Source: Prevotellaceae bacterium (GTDB lineage: Bacteria; Bacteroidota; Bacteroidia; Bacteroidales; Muribaculaceae). From it: 64,000 nucleotides of DNA. Shown here piece after piece: positions 1 through 8,083 of this stretch. The translations under genes and the position numbers were made by a program. Within the stretch, counting starts at the first letter, position 1. Each line of letters starts with the position of its first letter. The notes below the pieces were generated by a model, which made no database searches, had not been told where the DNA came from, and saw nothing but the letters and a program-made list of their open reading frames with translations. Where the stretch lies: assembly GCA_021772015.1 (NCBI GenBank), contig JAETNS010000013.1, forward strand, positions 1 through 64,000. The letters run 5' to 3'.

Positions 1-955
1 AAGGAGTTATGCCCGTCATGGCAGCCCGGTTTGCCATTAAAGGTGTACGAAAGTCGTACTCTCACGCCTTATTCCATGCCTGCGGAGGGTGTTCAGCCCC
101 TCGGTGCTTATATAAAATTACGAAAATTTCTCGGCAATTACAAACGGCGAGAAAAAATTTGGGCGAAATCCCGATGCTTTATGCCGAATTTGGAGAGCCG
201 ATATTAAAAATTTTCGCCCCGGAAATGTTAAAAATCCAGCCCCGTTTTCGGGAAATCCGGGGAAAAGTGAGGAAAACCGATACCCTACCTCCCCATAAAC
301 CTATGATACTTAAAAATATCCATGAAACAATCTGGAAAATATTTTGTATCTTTATATAGAGATTGACGGATACTACTGCCTTCAAGAAGTTCAAATTACA
401 GACATTATTCAGGAACTATCCAACGAACCGCAGTAATGTTCATAAATCTTACCGGAGTACATTGGAAATTTTGATGGATATATATGATATATGACTATAC
501 CATATCCTTTTGTAGAGTTCAATCCTTAGTATTCATAATAGAACTGCTGACACTACGATATTTGTATTATCCTTAATTATCATCTATCCAAAGGAATAAC
601 CAAAGTATAAAGGAAATATTATACTATCTATCTATTTATAGTAGCTTCAAGGCCTCAAGGCCGAAGGGCTAAAGGGCTATTGGTAGGAAGATAGAAAATT
701 ACCACTTAATCCAAAAACAATTAAAGAATTATGACCCCGACACGACGACAACCCACCCCGGTTTGATCAGCCGATGCCCTCCAGACAGCGGAGGAGGGTC
801 GCCAATGGGCGACGTAGAAGGCTGTACCCATACCAAGCATAGACGATACCGGCAACGCGCTCTGCCGATAGAAGCCCGGTCTATCCGTGTCAGAAGATAC
901 GCTGACGGCCACTGCTATGCCCTTACCCAAACATCAACACTTAAACAAAAACTCT
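1..955. other. Gene-poor leading stretch of a mobile-element remnant
   Basis: I see no supported gene here. A 116-codon open frame at 9-359 has no recognisable domain and odd composition, so I do not call it. Bases 36-68 form a hairpin-like element (arms near AAGGTGTACGA and TCGTAC..ACGCCTT), and 645-680 carries short repeats of GGCC and AAGGGCTA. The DUF3408 gene follows at 956, so this is probably the upstream flank of a transfer region of a Bacteroides-type conjugative transposon. That context is inferred from the neighbour, not from the sequence itself. Confidence 0.4.
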
Positions 956-1387
956 ATGGCCAAAGTATATGAGTCACAAATCGACGCAGAGGAGTTTATT
1001 CGGACTTTCCGTGATGAACCCTCCTGTCTTTCATCACTGAAAAAGAAACGCAACGATGAGAAATCCGAGGATACGCCTTCGGAGGACAAGACACAACCTA
1101 CGGTGAACAAAGCAGAAACACCAAAGACCGCTCCGGCAGACAAGGCCATATCGGTCGCACCGACTGATGCAGAAAGCGAGTATCGGCAGAAGTATATAGC
1201 GAACCTCGCATATCTGCGTCCAAAAGAGCGTTTTCTGATGGTCGAAATCCACCCCGACCACATTCAGATAATCAAGCGTATTATCTCTTACGAGATAAAT
1301 TCGCCCTGTTCAATCAAATCGTATATCAACAACGTGCTGGCAGAACACTTCGAGCGATACGAGGCGATAATCAAGAAAAGGCTTTGA
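956..1387 (+). CDS. DUF3408 family conjugative-transposon protein (TraB/TraC-like)
   Basis: A protein of 143 residues. The first half is low-complexity and charged (Lys, Glu, Thr, Pro). The C-terminal part, from about residue 75, has the DUF3408 pattern: YIANLAYLRPKERF, then an HPDHIQIIKRII helix and SIKSYINNVLAEHFERY. Such proteins are usually encoded just after the ParA-like traA in Bacteroides conjugative elements and are thought to bind DNA through a ribbon-helix-helix fold. I start it at 956 (MAKVYESQ) because the frame upstream is not protein-like. No traA lies before it and no tra genes follow, so it is an isolated remnant and may not be functional. Confidence 0.75.
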   Translation: MAKVYESQIDAEEFIRTFRDEPSCLSSLKKKRNDEKSEDTPSEDKTQPTVNKAETPKTAPADKAISVAPTDAESEYRQKYIANLAYLRPKERFLMVEIHPDHIQIIKRIISYEINSPCSIKSYINNVLAEHFERYEAIIKKRL

Positions 1388-1469
1388 AAGCCCTCAAAGC
1401 CGAACTTGCCGCCCTCGACCGCAAGATAACCGTTGCCTTCTGGAACATCTTAATTTAATAAATAATGCG
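1388..1469 (+). pseudogene. Short coding remnant after DUF3408
   Basis: Immediately after the DUF3408 stop, another frame reads KALKAELAALDRKI before stopping near 1459. It looks like the charged C-terminal tail of another mobile-element gene fused at a deletion junction. The stretch is too short to name. Confidence 0.25.
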
Positions 1470-1507
1470 TAATGTGGTCAGATAAAATTAATTATCTGTC
1501 CACATTA
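1470..1507. terminator. Inverted repeat, likely terminator
   Basis: Arms of 16 nt (1470-1485 and 1492-1507, TAATGTGGTCAGATAA and its near complement) pair with one mismatch around a 6-nt AT loop. It separates the mobile-element remnant from the repair operon that starts at 1600. Confidence 0.5.
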
Positions 1508-1562
1508 TTAGCATTTCTACAAAAATAGCAAGAATCGGGTCGTATGGGATTTTTGGCCATTG

Positions 1563-1570
1563 TAATTTTG
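1563..1570 (+). promoter_or_regulatory. -7 box (TAATTTTG) of the alkylation-repair operon
   Basis: TAATTTTG matches the Bacteroidetes TAnnTTTG -7 element, 29 nt before the ATG at 1600. No clear TTTG lies at the usual 19-20 nt upstream, so transcription may need an activator. The AraC-type Ada half encoded in the operon is the obvious candidate, which is inference. Confidence 0.45.
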
Positions 1571-1599
1571 CAGCGTCAAATAAAAATCGTATTTTAGAT

Positions 1600-2466
1600 A
1601 TGAGAAAAAGAGTATTAACCCTGTTTCTCGCTGCTGTGGCAGTCGGAACATTAAATTTATTTTCACAAAATATGAGCAACATAGTTGAAACACCGCAGTC
1701 GGTTGTCGCCAACGTTCATAAGGCGGTGGAGCTGCTGAAACAAAAAGGGAGTGAGGCTCTCTCCATACTGACTGATCCTAAGTCGGAGTTTAACGACCGT
1801 GACGCATATCTGTTCATAATAGATGTGGACAGCAGCCTTGTTGTTTCAAATCCACGTTTCCCGGAACGTACCGAAGGCAATATCCGTGAACACCTTGATT
1901 GGGCAGGAAAGCATTACGGAGTGGAGTTGTGCGAGGTAGCGATGCAAGGCGGAGGCTGGATAGAATTTATCTGGCCCAAGCCCGGAACAAACGAGGGTGT
2001 CCGCAAAATATCATATATCTGCCCGATACCGGGTATACGCTATACGGTATGTGCCGGCATATATAACGACACCATGACACTTGACGAACTGAACGCTCTG
2101 ACAGGACACGGAAAAAAGAAAGTGGCTGTAATTTTTGAAGTAACGCCGACATCCGAAGGCAAAGCGGACTATTTCAAGATGGGTGCGGCCTTGAAGAATG
2201 AACTTTCCCAAATGCCGGGGTTCATCAGCGTGGAGCGTTTCGAGAGTGTCAACAATCCCGGAAAGTTTCTTTCCCTGTCATTCTGGGAAAGTGACGAAGC
2301 GGCAGCAGGCTGGCGCAATCAGGTGAACCATCGTCAAAGCCAAAAAATGGGTCACGACGCTCTTTTTGACAATTACCGAATATCCGTCGGAGAAATCAAG
2401 CGTGAATACACAAAAGATAACAGGGATGAAGCTCCCGCTGACAGCAATGCTTATATAATCGACTGA
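1600..2466 (+). CDS. Secreted Cache-domain / antibiotic-biosynthesis-monooxygenase (ABM) fusion protein
   Basis: 288 residues. Residues 1-23 are a signal peptide (MRKRVLTLFLAAVAVGTLNL..). About 30-165 resemble a single Cache domain: a long N-terminal helix, then DAYLFIIDVDSSLVVSNPRFPERTEGN and YTVCAGIYND, the usual periplasmic small-ligand fold. About 175-285 resemble an ABM ferredoxin-like barrel: a KVAVIFEVTP strand, GFISVERFESVNNPGKFLSL, SFWESDEAAAGW and HRQSQKMG. Cache domains normally sit on chemoreceptors or kinases, and no output module is present here. The stop overlaps the start of the glycosylase gene by one base, so it is translationally coupled to DNA repair genes. A periplasmic sensor, scavenger or heme/quinone-related enzyme are all possible; function unknown. 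Confidence 0.75.
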   Translation: MRKRVLTLFLAAVAVGTLNLFSQNMSNIVETPQSVVANVHKAVELLKQKGSEALSILTDPKSEFNDRDAYLFIIDVDSSLVVSNPRFPERTEGNIREHLDWAGKHYGVELCEVAMQGGGWIEFIWPKPGTNEGVRKISYICPIPGIRYTVCAGIYNDTMTLDELNALTGHGKKKVAVIFEVTPTSEGKADYFKMGAALKNELSQMPGFISVERFESVNNPGKFLSLSFWESDEAAAGWRNQVNHRQSQKMGHDALFDNYRISVGEIKREYTKDNRDEAPADSNAYIID

Positions 2467-3119
2467 TGGAGCAGTATTTTCAATATGGAGATACCGAACT
2501 AAGTTATCTCAAAAGTAAAGACAAACGTCTTGCCGAGATAATTGAAAAGGTAGGCATGGTGAAAAGGCGGGTTATACCCGACCTTTTCGCCGCCCTCGTA
2601 CACTCCATAATCGGCCAGCAGATTTCCACAAAAGCCCATGAAAGTATCTGGCGGAAAACTGTTGAAAAGTTCGGTGATGTCACTCCGGACAATATCCTGT
2701 CAGCCCCTCCGGAGGAACTTCAATCAGTGGGACTTTCATTCCGCAAGGTCGAGTATATCCGCTCGGCGGCTGAAAAGATTTTGTCGGGTGAATTCGACAT
2801 AAACGCTTTTCATGACATGACCGATGAAGAAGTCTGCAACCGCCTGTCATCACTCAAAGGTCTTGGCACGTGGAGCGCGGAGATGCTGATGCTATTTTCC
2901 ATGCAACGCCCCGATATATTGAGTTTCGGAGATCTCGCCATACTGCGCGGACTGCGGATGATATATCACCACCGCAGAATAGACCGCAGATTATTCGAGA
3001 AATACCGTCGGCGTTTCTCTCCATACAATAGTGTGGCGAGCCTGTATATATGGGCTGTAGCCGGAGGCACTGTTGAAGGCATGAAGGACTATGCCCCAAA
3101 GACAAGGAAAAATGGATAA
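2466..3119 (+). CDS. DNA-3-methyladenine glycosylase II (AlkA-like, HhH-GPD family)
   Basis: 217 residues. It excises alkylated bases (3-methyladenine and similar) from DNA. The HhH-GPD core is clear: SIIGQQIS at about residue 48, the helix-hairpin-helix LKGLGTWSAEMLMLF at about 128-142, and the catalytic-aspartate segment SFGDLAILRGL at about 151-161. It is shorter than E. coli AlkA because it lacks that protein's N-terminal beta domain, as is usual for this Gram-positive/Bacteroidetes subtype. The start overlaps the previous stop and the end overlaps the next start by 8 bases, so it sits inside one operon with both Ada halves. Confidence 0.88.
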   Translation: MEQYFQYGDTELSYLKSKDKRLAEIIEKVGMVKRRVIPDLFAALVHSIIGQQISTKAHESIWRKTVEKFGDVTPDNILSAPPEELQSVGLSFRKVEYIRSAAEKILSGEFDINAFHDMTDEEVCNRLSSLKGLGTWSAEMLMLFSMQRPDILSFGDLAILRGLRMIYHHRRIDRRLFEKYRRRFSPYNSVASLYIWAVAGGTVEGMKDYAPKTRKNG

Positions 3120-3819
3120 GAGGATAAAAGCCATACTTGAACGTGACGGAAGTTTTGACGATACCTTTTACTATGGAGTCAAGTCAACGGGTATCGTGTG
3201 TAAACCCTCGTGCGCAGCAAAAATTCCATTGCTTAAAAATGTCGAAATATTCTCAACCCTTGACGAAGCATTGAACAAAGGATATAGAAAATGTAAAATC
3301 TGTATGAAAGAGAAAAACAAGATAACGATATACCGGTACAGTTCGCCATGCGGAGTGCTGATGCTCGGCTCATATGGTGATAGTCTATGTCTGTGCGATT
3401 GGCAAGTGGAGCGTCATCGCAATCATGTTGACAACAGACTGAAACGGATACTCCATGCCGAATTTGAGGAAGGAGTGTCGCCGATGATAGAAAAGGCAAT
3501 CAGGCAATTGGATGAATATTTTGCCGGGAAGCGGTGCGAATTTGATGTGCCGCTCCTTTTTGTGGGTACAGAGTTTCAAAAAAAGGTGTGGAACGAATTG
3601 CTCAAAGTTCCTTTCGGCCAAACAATATCCTACGGACAAATGGCTGCCAAAATCGGTATGCCGAAAGCTGTCCGTGCTGTCGCCAATGCCAACGGAGCCA
3701 ACTCAATGTCAATCTTTGCTCCCTGTCACAGGGTCATAGGCAGCGACAAATCATTGACCGGCTACGGGGGTGGACTTCCTGCAAAGGAATTTCTACTCAA
3801 ACTCGAACATGTGTTATGA
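3112..3819 (+). CDS. Ada N-terminal metal-binding domain fused to O6-methylguanine-DNA methyltransferase
   Basis: 235 residues starting at 3112, chosen because an AAGGA-type site lies just upstream and MDKRI is the natural N-terminus. Cys30, Cys34, Cys61 and Cys64 reproduce the spacing of the four zinc ligands of E. coli Ada (38, 42, 69, 72), the methylphosphotriester-sensing domain. From about residue 80 it is an Ogt/MGMT domain with FQKKVWNELLKVPFGQTISYG and the suicide active site APCHRV. The AraC domain that joins these two parts in E. coli Ada is absent and is carried by the next gene, which begins in a 4-base overlap with this stop. This half repairs phosphotriesters and O6-methylguanine and may signal to its partner. 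Confidence 0.9.
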   Translation: MDKRIKAILERDGSFDDTFYYGVKSTGIVCKPSCAAKIPLLKNVEIFSTLDEALNKGYRKCKICMKEKNKITIYRYSSPCGVLMLGSYGDSLCLCDWQVERHRNHVDNRLKRILHAEFEEGVSPMIEKAIRQLDEYFAGKRCEFDVPLLFVGTEFQKKVWNELLKVPFGQTISYGQMAAKIGMPKAVRAVANANGANSMSIFAPCHRVIGSDKSLTGYGGGLPAKEFLLKLEHVL

Positions 3820-4661
3820 AGGAGAGCCAACAGGAATTAAATTACTTCCGCATAGCGGAGGCAATCGGCTTTATCCGTGAAAACCGACATGAGCAGCCGG
3901 GATTGGAGGCGGTTGCAGAGGCGGTCAATATGTCACCGTATCATTTCCAGCGTGTTTTCAAGGAATGGGCCGGTGTCACACCCAAACATTTTCTTCAATA
4001 TCTTAATGTGGAATATGCCAAAAGGATATTGAAAGAAACACACGCATCATTGTTTGACACAGCACACGAAGTCGGCTTATCCGGTACAGGGCGACTGCAT
4101 GACCTTTTCGTGACGGTCGAGGGTATGACGCCGGGCGAGTATAAGAACGGAGGCGAGAACCTGTTTATAAATTACAGTTTTGCCTCCACTCCATTCGGTG
4201 ACATCCTTATCGCCTCCACTCCTAAAGGCATTTGCAGCATGGAATTCGCGGATGACCACATGGAGGCTTTCAACTCTCTGCAACGAAAATTTCCAAGAGC
4301 GAGATATTGCCAGATGTGTGACACCATCCAACAAAATGCGTTATTCATATTCACACAGGATTGGAGTAAGCTGACAGAAATAAAACTGCATCTGAAAGGT
4401 ACTGATTTTCAATTGAAGGTTTGGGAAGCTCTTTTGAAAATCCCTATGGGTGGAATGACTACCTACGGAGAAATAGCGGCAAAGATAGATAATCCCCGTG
4501 CTTGCCGTGCTGTCGGAACCGCGATAGGCGAGAATCCGGTGGCATACCTTATCCCATGCCACCGTGTAATCCGTGCTTCGGGAGAAATCGGCAATTATCA
4601 TTGGGGAGAAATACGTAAGAACGCAATCATCGGCTGGGAAGCATCGAAAATCAAAATATAG
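3816..4661 (+). CDS. AraC-type activator fused to O6-methylguanine-DNA methyltransferase (second half of a split Ada)
   Basis: 281 residues from 3816, where the ATG overlaps the preceding TGA by four bases. Residues about 10-105 form an AraC HTH pair (MSPYHFQRVFKEWAGVTPKHFLQYL, then SLFDTAHEVGLSGTGRLHDLF). About 115-281 is a methyltransferase domain with FQLKVWEALLKIPMGGMTTYGEIA and the active site IPCHRVIRASGEIGNYHWG. E. coli Ada carries sensor, AraC and methyltransferase in one chain. Here the zinc sensor is on the neighbouring protein and both proteins keep a methyl-accepting cysteine. It probably activates its own operon after methyl transfer; which protein receives the signal cannot be told from sequence. 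Confidence 0.9.
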   Translation: MKESQQELNYFRIAEAIGFIRENRHEQPGLEAVAEAVNMSPYHFQRVFKEWAGVTPKHFLQYLNVEYAKRILKETHASLFDTAHEVGLSGTGRLHDLFVTVEGMTPGEYKNGGENLFINYSFASTPFGDILIASTPKGICSMEFADDHMEAFNSLQRKFPRARYCQMCDTIQQNALFIFTQDWSKLTEIKLHLKGTDFQLKVWEALLKIPMGGMTTYGEIAAKIDNPRACRAVGTAIGENPVAYLIPCHRVIRASGEIGNYHWGEIRKNAIIGWEASKIKI

Positions 4662-4669
4662 ACATAATC

Positions 4670-5191
4670 ATGATACGCAAAGCGACAATCAACGACATAG
4701 ACGCGATTTCAAGCATTTACGAACACATACATGACATGGCCGAGTCGGGAAAATACAGCCTCGGTTGGATAAGGGGAGTTTATCCCACAAAAAAGCTGGC
4801 AGAAGAACATCTCAAGGTCGGCGACCTGTTTGTATGTGAACATAACGACAAGATTGTTGGAACTGCAATTATCAATAAATTGCAGTTGCCGGAATATGCC
4901 TACGGAAATTGGAATTTTCAGGCATCACCGGATAGCGTTATGGTGCTCCATACATTAGCCGTTGATCCCTACGCCACGAATACCGGGGTAGGTGCGGAAT
5001 TTCTTGGATTTTATGAGGATTACGCACGCCGGCATGGTTGTACTGAACTAAGGATAGATACCCAGACAAGGAACATGAACGCACGCAGGTTTTACCCGAA
5101 GTTCGGATTTCAGGAAATTGGTATCGTCAAATGCGAGTTCTACGGATGTGGAACGGTTGACCTCGTATTGATGGAAAAGCATATGAGATAA
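4670..5191 (+). CDS. GNAT family N-acetyltransferase
   Basis: 173 residues covering one GNAT domain. Motif A is visible around VMVLHTLAVDPYATNTGVGAEFLGFYEDYA (residues about 87-116), with a degenerate acetyl-CoA-binding turn (NTGVGAEF), followed by motif B MNARRFYPKFGF. The substrate is unknown. It lies 8 bases after the AraC-methyltransferase gene and 6 bases before the exporter start, so it belongs to the alkylation operon. Detoxification of a genotoxic or antibiotic compound would fit that setting but is inference. Confidence 0.82.
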   Translation: MIRKATINDIDAISSIYEHIHDMAESGKYSLGWIRGVYPTKKLAEEHLKVGDLFVCEHNDKIVGTAIINKLQLPEYAYGNWNFQASPDSVMVLHTLAVDPYATNTGVGAEFLGFYEDYARRHGCTELRIDTQTRNMNARRFYPKFGFQEIGIVKCEFYGCGTVDLVLMEKHMR

Positions 5192-5197
5192 TTGCTT

Positions 5198-6388
5198 ATG
5201 GAAGCCGCAACAGAAGAAAAAACTATTTTCAAAATACTTATTGTCATCAGTTTCGCGCATTTGCTCAACGATATGATGCAGTCAATCATACCGTCGATAT
5301 ATCCGATAATCAAAGACAAATATGGTTTTACATTCGGTCAGATCGGTATAATAACATTGGTGTTCCAAATGACATCTTCCATACTCCAGCCGTTTGTAGG
5401 AAGATATGCCGACAAGCATCCGCAGCCATTTTCATTATCCATAGGTATGGTATTCACATTGTTGGGCATAATCCTTCTTTCTTTTGCCAACAATTACGCT
5501 CTTATCCTTTTGGCTGTTGGAGTGATAGGTTGCGGCTCATCCATATTTCATCCCGAAGCATCCCGCATAGCGCAGATGGCCGGAGGCGTGAAAAAAGGGC
5601 TGGCACAATCAATATTTCAAGTAGGTGGGAATGGAGGAAGTGCAATAGGACCGTTATTGGCAGCTGTCATTATAATTCCATTCGGTCAACATTCAATAAT
5701 TTGGTTTTCAATCGCAGCTCTTATCGCCGGAATAACACTGTTCCCTGTTGGCAGATGGTATAAAAAACAGCTTCACAGGATAAAGTCTAAGGTTATCACA
5801 CCAAATCCGGCAGTATTGGCATTGTCAAACCGAAGGATACATTGGGCGATATTCATATTGTGCGTGCTTACATTCTCAAAATATTTCTATATGGCGAGTA
5901 TGACCAGCTATTTCACGTTTTTCCTTATCAATAAGTTTGGCATTGATATTCAGGTGTCTCAATTATGCCTCTTTGCTTTTATGGGAGCAGTAGCCATAGG
6001 TACGGTACTGGGAGGAAGTATCGGTGACAAGTACGGGCGCAAGTATGTGATATGGGGGTCTATCCTCGGAGCTGCACCATTCGCGTTGGCGCTGCCGTAT
6101 GTGAATTTCACTCTGACTATAATACTTGCCGTGATAATCGGATTGGTAATATCGTCGGCATTTTCGGCGATATTGGTATATGCCACTGAATTGAAACCGA
6201 ATAAGGTAGGTATGATGGCAGGTTTGTTTTTCGGTTTGAATTTCGGATTGGGAGGTATAGGTTCGGCTTTTTTCGGATGGCTTGCCGACAAGACAAGCAT
6301 AGAGTTTATATTTCAGATAAGCACATTATTACCCCTTTTAGGAATTGTCACAGCGTTTCTCCCAAATATAGAGCCGAAAAAGAGATAA
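5198..6388 (+). CDS. MFS exporter of the fosmidomycin-resistance (Fsr) type
   Basis: 396 residues and about 12 membrane spans. The N-terminus (HLLNDMMQSIIPSIYPIIK, then FGQIGIITLVFQMTSSILQP) is typical of Fsr-family drug/H+ antiporters. GSSIFHPEASRIAQ and QSIFQVGGNGGSAIGPL are further family-like segments. I start at the ATG at 5198, because the TTG six bases upstream is not needed. It is the last gene of the alkylation operon and a terminator-like hairpin follows. Real substrates of this family vary, and fosmidomycin should not be assumed. Confidence 0.85.
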   Translation: MEAATEEKTIFKILIVISFAHLLNDMMQSIIPSIYPIIKDKYGFTFGQIGIITLVFQMTSSILQPFVGRYADKHPQPFSLSIGMVFTLLGIILLSFANNYALILLAVGVIGCGSSIFHPEASRIAQMAGGVKKGLAQSIFQVGGNGGSAIGPLLAAVIIIPFGQHSIIWFSIAALIAGITLFPVGRWYKKQLHRIKSKVITPNPAVLALSNRRIHWAIFILCVLTFSKYFYMASMTSYFTFFLINKFGIDIQVSQLCLFAFMGAVAIGTVLGGSIGDKYGRKYVIWGSILGAAPFALALPYVNFTLTIILAVIIGLVISSAFSAILVYATELKPNKVGMMAGLFFGLNFGLGGIGSAFFGWLADKTSIEFIFQISTLLPLLGIVTAFLPNIEPKKR

Positions 6389-6427
6389 TTTGTAATTAGT
6401 TATAAATCAGGATAAATATGAGTTGTG

Positions 6428-6448
6428 AAGGGCGGCATCACCGCCTTT
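6428..6448 (+). terminator. Hairpin after the alkylation operon
   Basis: Arms of 8 nt (AAGGGCGG and CCGCCTTT, one G:U pair) around a CATCA loop, 40 bases after the exporter stop. The trailing T-run is weak. Likely the operon terminator. Confidence 0.65.
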
Positions 6449-6500
6449 CATGGGTTAACTACATCTCAAAATAAATATGTTAAACTTAAAAACAGACACA

Positions 6501-7764
6501 ATGAACAGAGTTCTAATTGTGGATGCGTCATCCTCCGATTTACGGATTATGGCTGGCTTTCTCACGAAGGCCGGCTATGAACCGATAACGGCAGAGGACT
6601 TTGACGCTGCAAAGGAAGAGGTGGCGAAACTGCCACCCGGAGCGGTCGTTGTCACGGCGATGAAATTCACAGTCGGCACGGCACGAGAGTTTATAAACTG
6701 ACAGAAGCGCGAGGGGTACAAATTCCCTGTCATTGCCATAGTGGAAAATCTCAACGGGCTTGACACTATCGAGGTCTTGCAGGATCACGGTGCTGTCGCC
6801 GTGGTGCAGCGCCGCGCCATTGACAAACAGTTGGTGGAAGCCGTCGGCAGATATGCAAAGCCGGAGAACACGGTAATTGTCCTGCCTAACGAACTGATAC
6901 CCCGTCAAAGCGAGGCGTTCAGAAAGATTGAGCAGTCAATCCGCACTATCACCGCCACCAATGCCAACGCCATAATCTTCGGCGAGTGCGGGACCGGCAA
7001 GGAGCAGATAGCGGAGCAAATCTACCGACACAGTTCACGCGCCCAGAAGCCATGAACGGTAATTGAAGCGGGTAGTCGGTACACATGACCCGGCTACAAT
7101 GTGAAGCGAGATATACAATCGCATTGAGGGCTACTTTCAGAAAGCCGACGGCGGCACAATCATTCTCAAAAACGTGCATCTGCTCAACTTCGAGAAACAA
7201 TCGGTGCTGTTGCACATTCTTGAAAACGAGCATCCTGATGTGCGTGTACTGTGTACCGCAGAACCTGAACTGTTGGAAATGCTTGGTGCAAAGACATTCC
7301 GACCCAACCTGTTCTACATTCTCCGTCAGGTTGATATTGTCGTACCACCGTTGAGGGAGGTAACGGAGGACATCGCGCCATTGGCGGCATACTTCCTCAC
7401 CCGATATGCCGAAAAGACCGGTAATCCGGTGAAACGCCTTGACGCATCAGCGGCAAAGGCGTTGAGAATCTACCCATTCCCCGGCAACGTGCGCGAGCTG
7501 AAAGATGTTGTTCTTTTCGCCGCCTTCCACTCCAAGACCGTTGTAATAACCACCGCTGATCTTAATTTCAGCCAATCGGAGCCGGAGCCTGCCGACAGTT
7601 TACTCCTGCGTAAGCCTCAACAGGACAAGCAAAAAATCATCGAGGCTTACCGTCGTGGAGGCTCATGGACTGCTGCGGCAAAACTACTCGGAATATCGGA
7701 ACGTGCTTTGCTTGAACAACGAAAGAAGTACGGCATTGGCAGAAACGGAGAGCCGGAGGCTTGA
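6501..7764 (+). pseudogene. Decayed RteB-like response regulator (receiver, AAA remnant, Fis HTH)
   Basis: The N-terminus MNRVLIVDASSSD is receiver-like. The middle contains IIFGECGTGKEQIAEQIYR, a Walker-A-like segment of sigma-54-type AAA domains. The C-terminus contains the NtrC-family segment PFPGNVRELKDVV and a Fis-type HTH (WTAAAKLLGISERALLEQRKKYG). The gene is broken by TGA at 6699-6701 (between IN and QKR), TGA at 7053-7055, a frame change near 7070, and TGA at 7102-7104 just before SEIYNRI. From memory, intact relatives accompany Bacteroides conjugative transposons and have a shortened AAA region, so the short centre may be original. This supports a conjugative-element origin for the flank. 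Confidence 0.8.
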
Positions 7765-7866
7765 CAACTCGCCAAAAATCACTAACTTTGCAGTGATTTT
7801 GAAATAATAGTGATTGGAGAGCCAATCGTTTATAACATACATCATAACATAAAACCGCATTTTGTT

Positions 7867-7982
7867 TAAGTGAAAATCTGGTACATTGGAACTTGTAAGA
7901 GCAAATGCGTGAAAGTTATGCTATGCGCAAGCATAGCGTGCTGTCACGTTCTCTTACATAGGTTTACCAGAGCCTTCACTTA
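7867..7982. repeat. Long imperfect inverted repeat (about 115 bp stem-loop element)
   Basis: Nested complementary blocks face each other across the whole element: TAAGTGAA with TTCACTTA, TCTGGTA with TACCAGA, GTAAGAG with CTCTTAC, CGTGA with TCACG, and finally GCTATGC-gcaa-GCATAGC at the apex (7919-7936). Unpaired bulges between blocks differ in length on the two sides, as in structured RNA or folded single-stranded DNA. It lies between a dead regulator gene and the 3' end of the phosphoesterase gene, with no reading frame. It could be a small RNA, a miniature transposon-like element or a recombination site; I cannot choose. Confidence 0.6.
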
Positions 7983-8008
7983 TGGACTGTGATTAGCACG
8001 CTATTTTT

Positions 8009-8083
8009 GTACCACTTTCAAGGTGGTATATTCGCCCGTTGGTGGTATGTTATATCTCAATCAAAGCATCCAGTTTGAATGAT
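8009..8083. repeat. Direct repeat, copy 1 (left boundary of a 4.8-kb accessory block)
   Basis: About 66 of 75 positions match 12786-12860 in the same orientation. The first 20 bases hold a small inverted repeat (TACCAC, 7 nt, GTGGTA). On the minus strand the distal part encodes the last residues of the metallophosphoesterase (SFKLDALIEI and stop). Copy 2 encodes SFKPDTVIEI and stop in the same register. Confidence 0.75.

Noticed and set aside
9..359. 116-codon frame at the left end
   Set aside because: No domain, unlikely composition and a hairpin inside it.
6699..7104. Recoding of TGA as an amino acid in the regulator gene
   Set aside because: Many intact genes here end in TGA, there is also a frame change, and no selenocysteine-type element is evident. 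Decay is simpler.
7919..7936. Integron attC site
   Set aside because: The folded element lacks the GTTRRRY/RYYYAAC core sites and no integrase is in the window.
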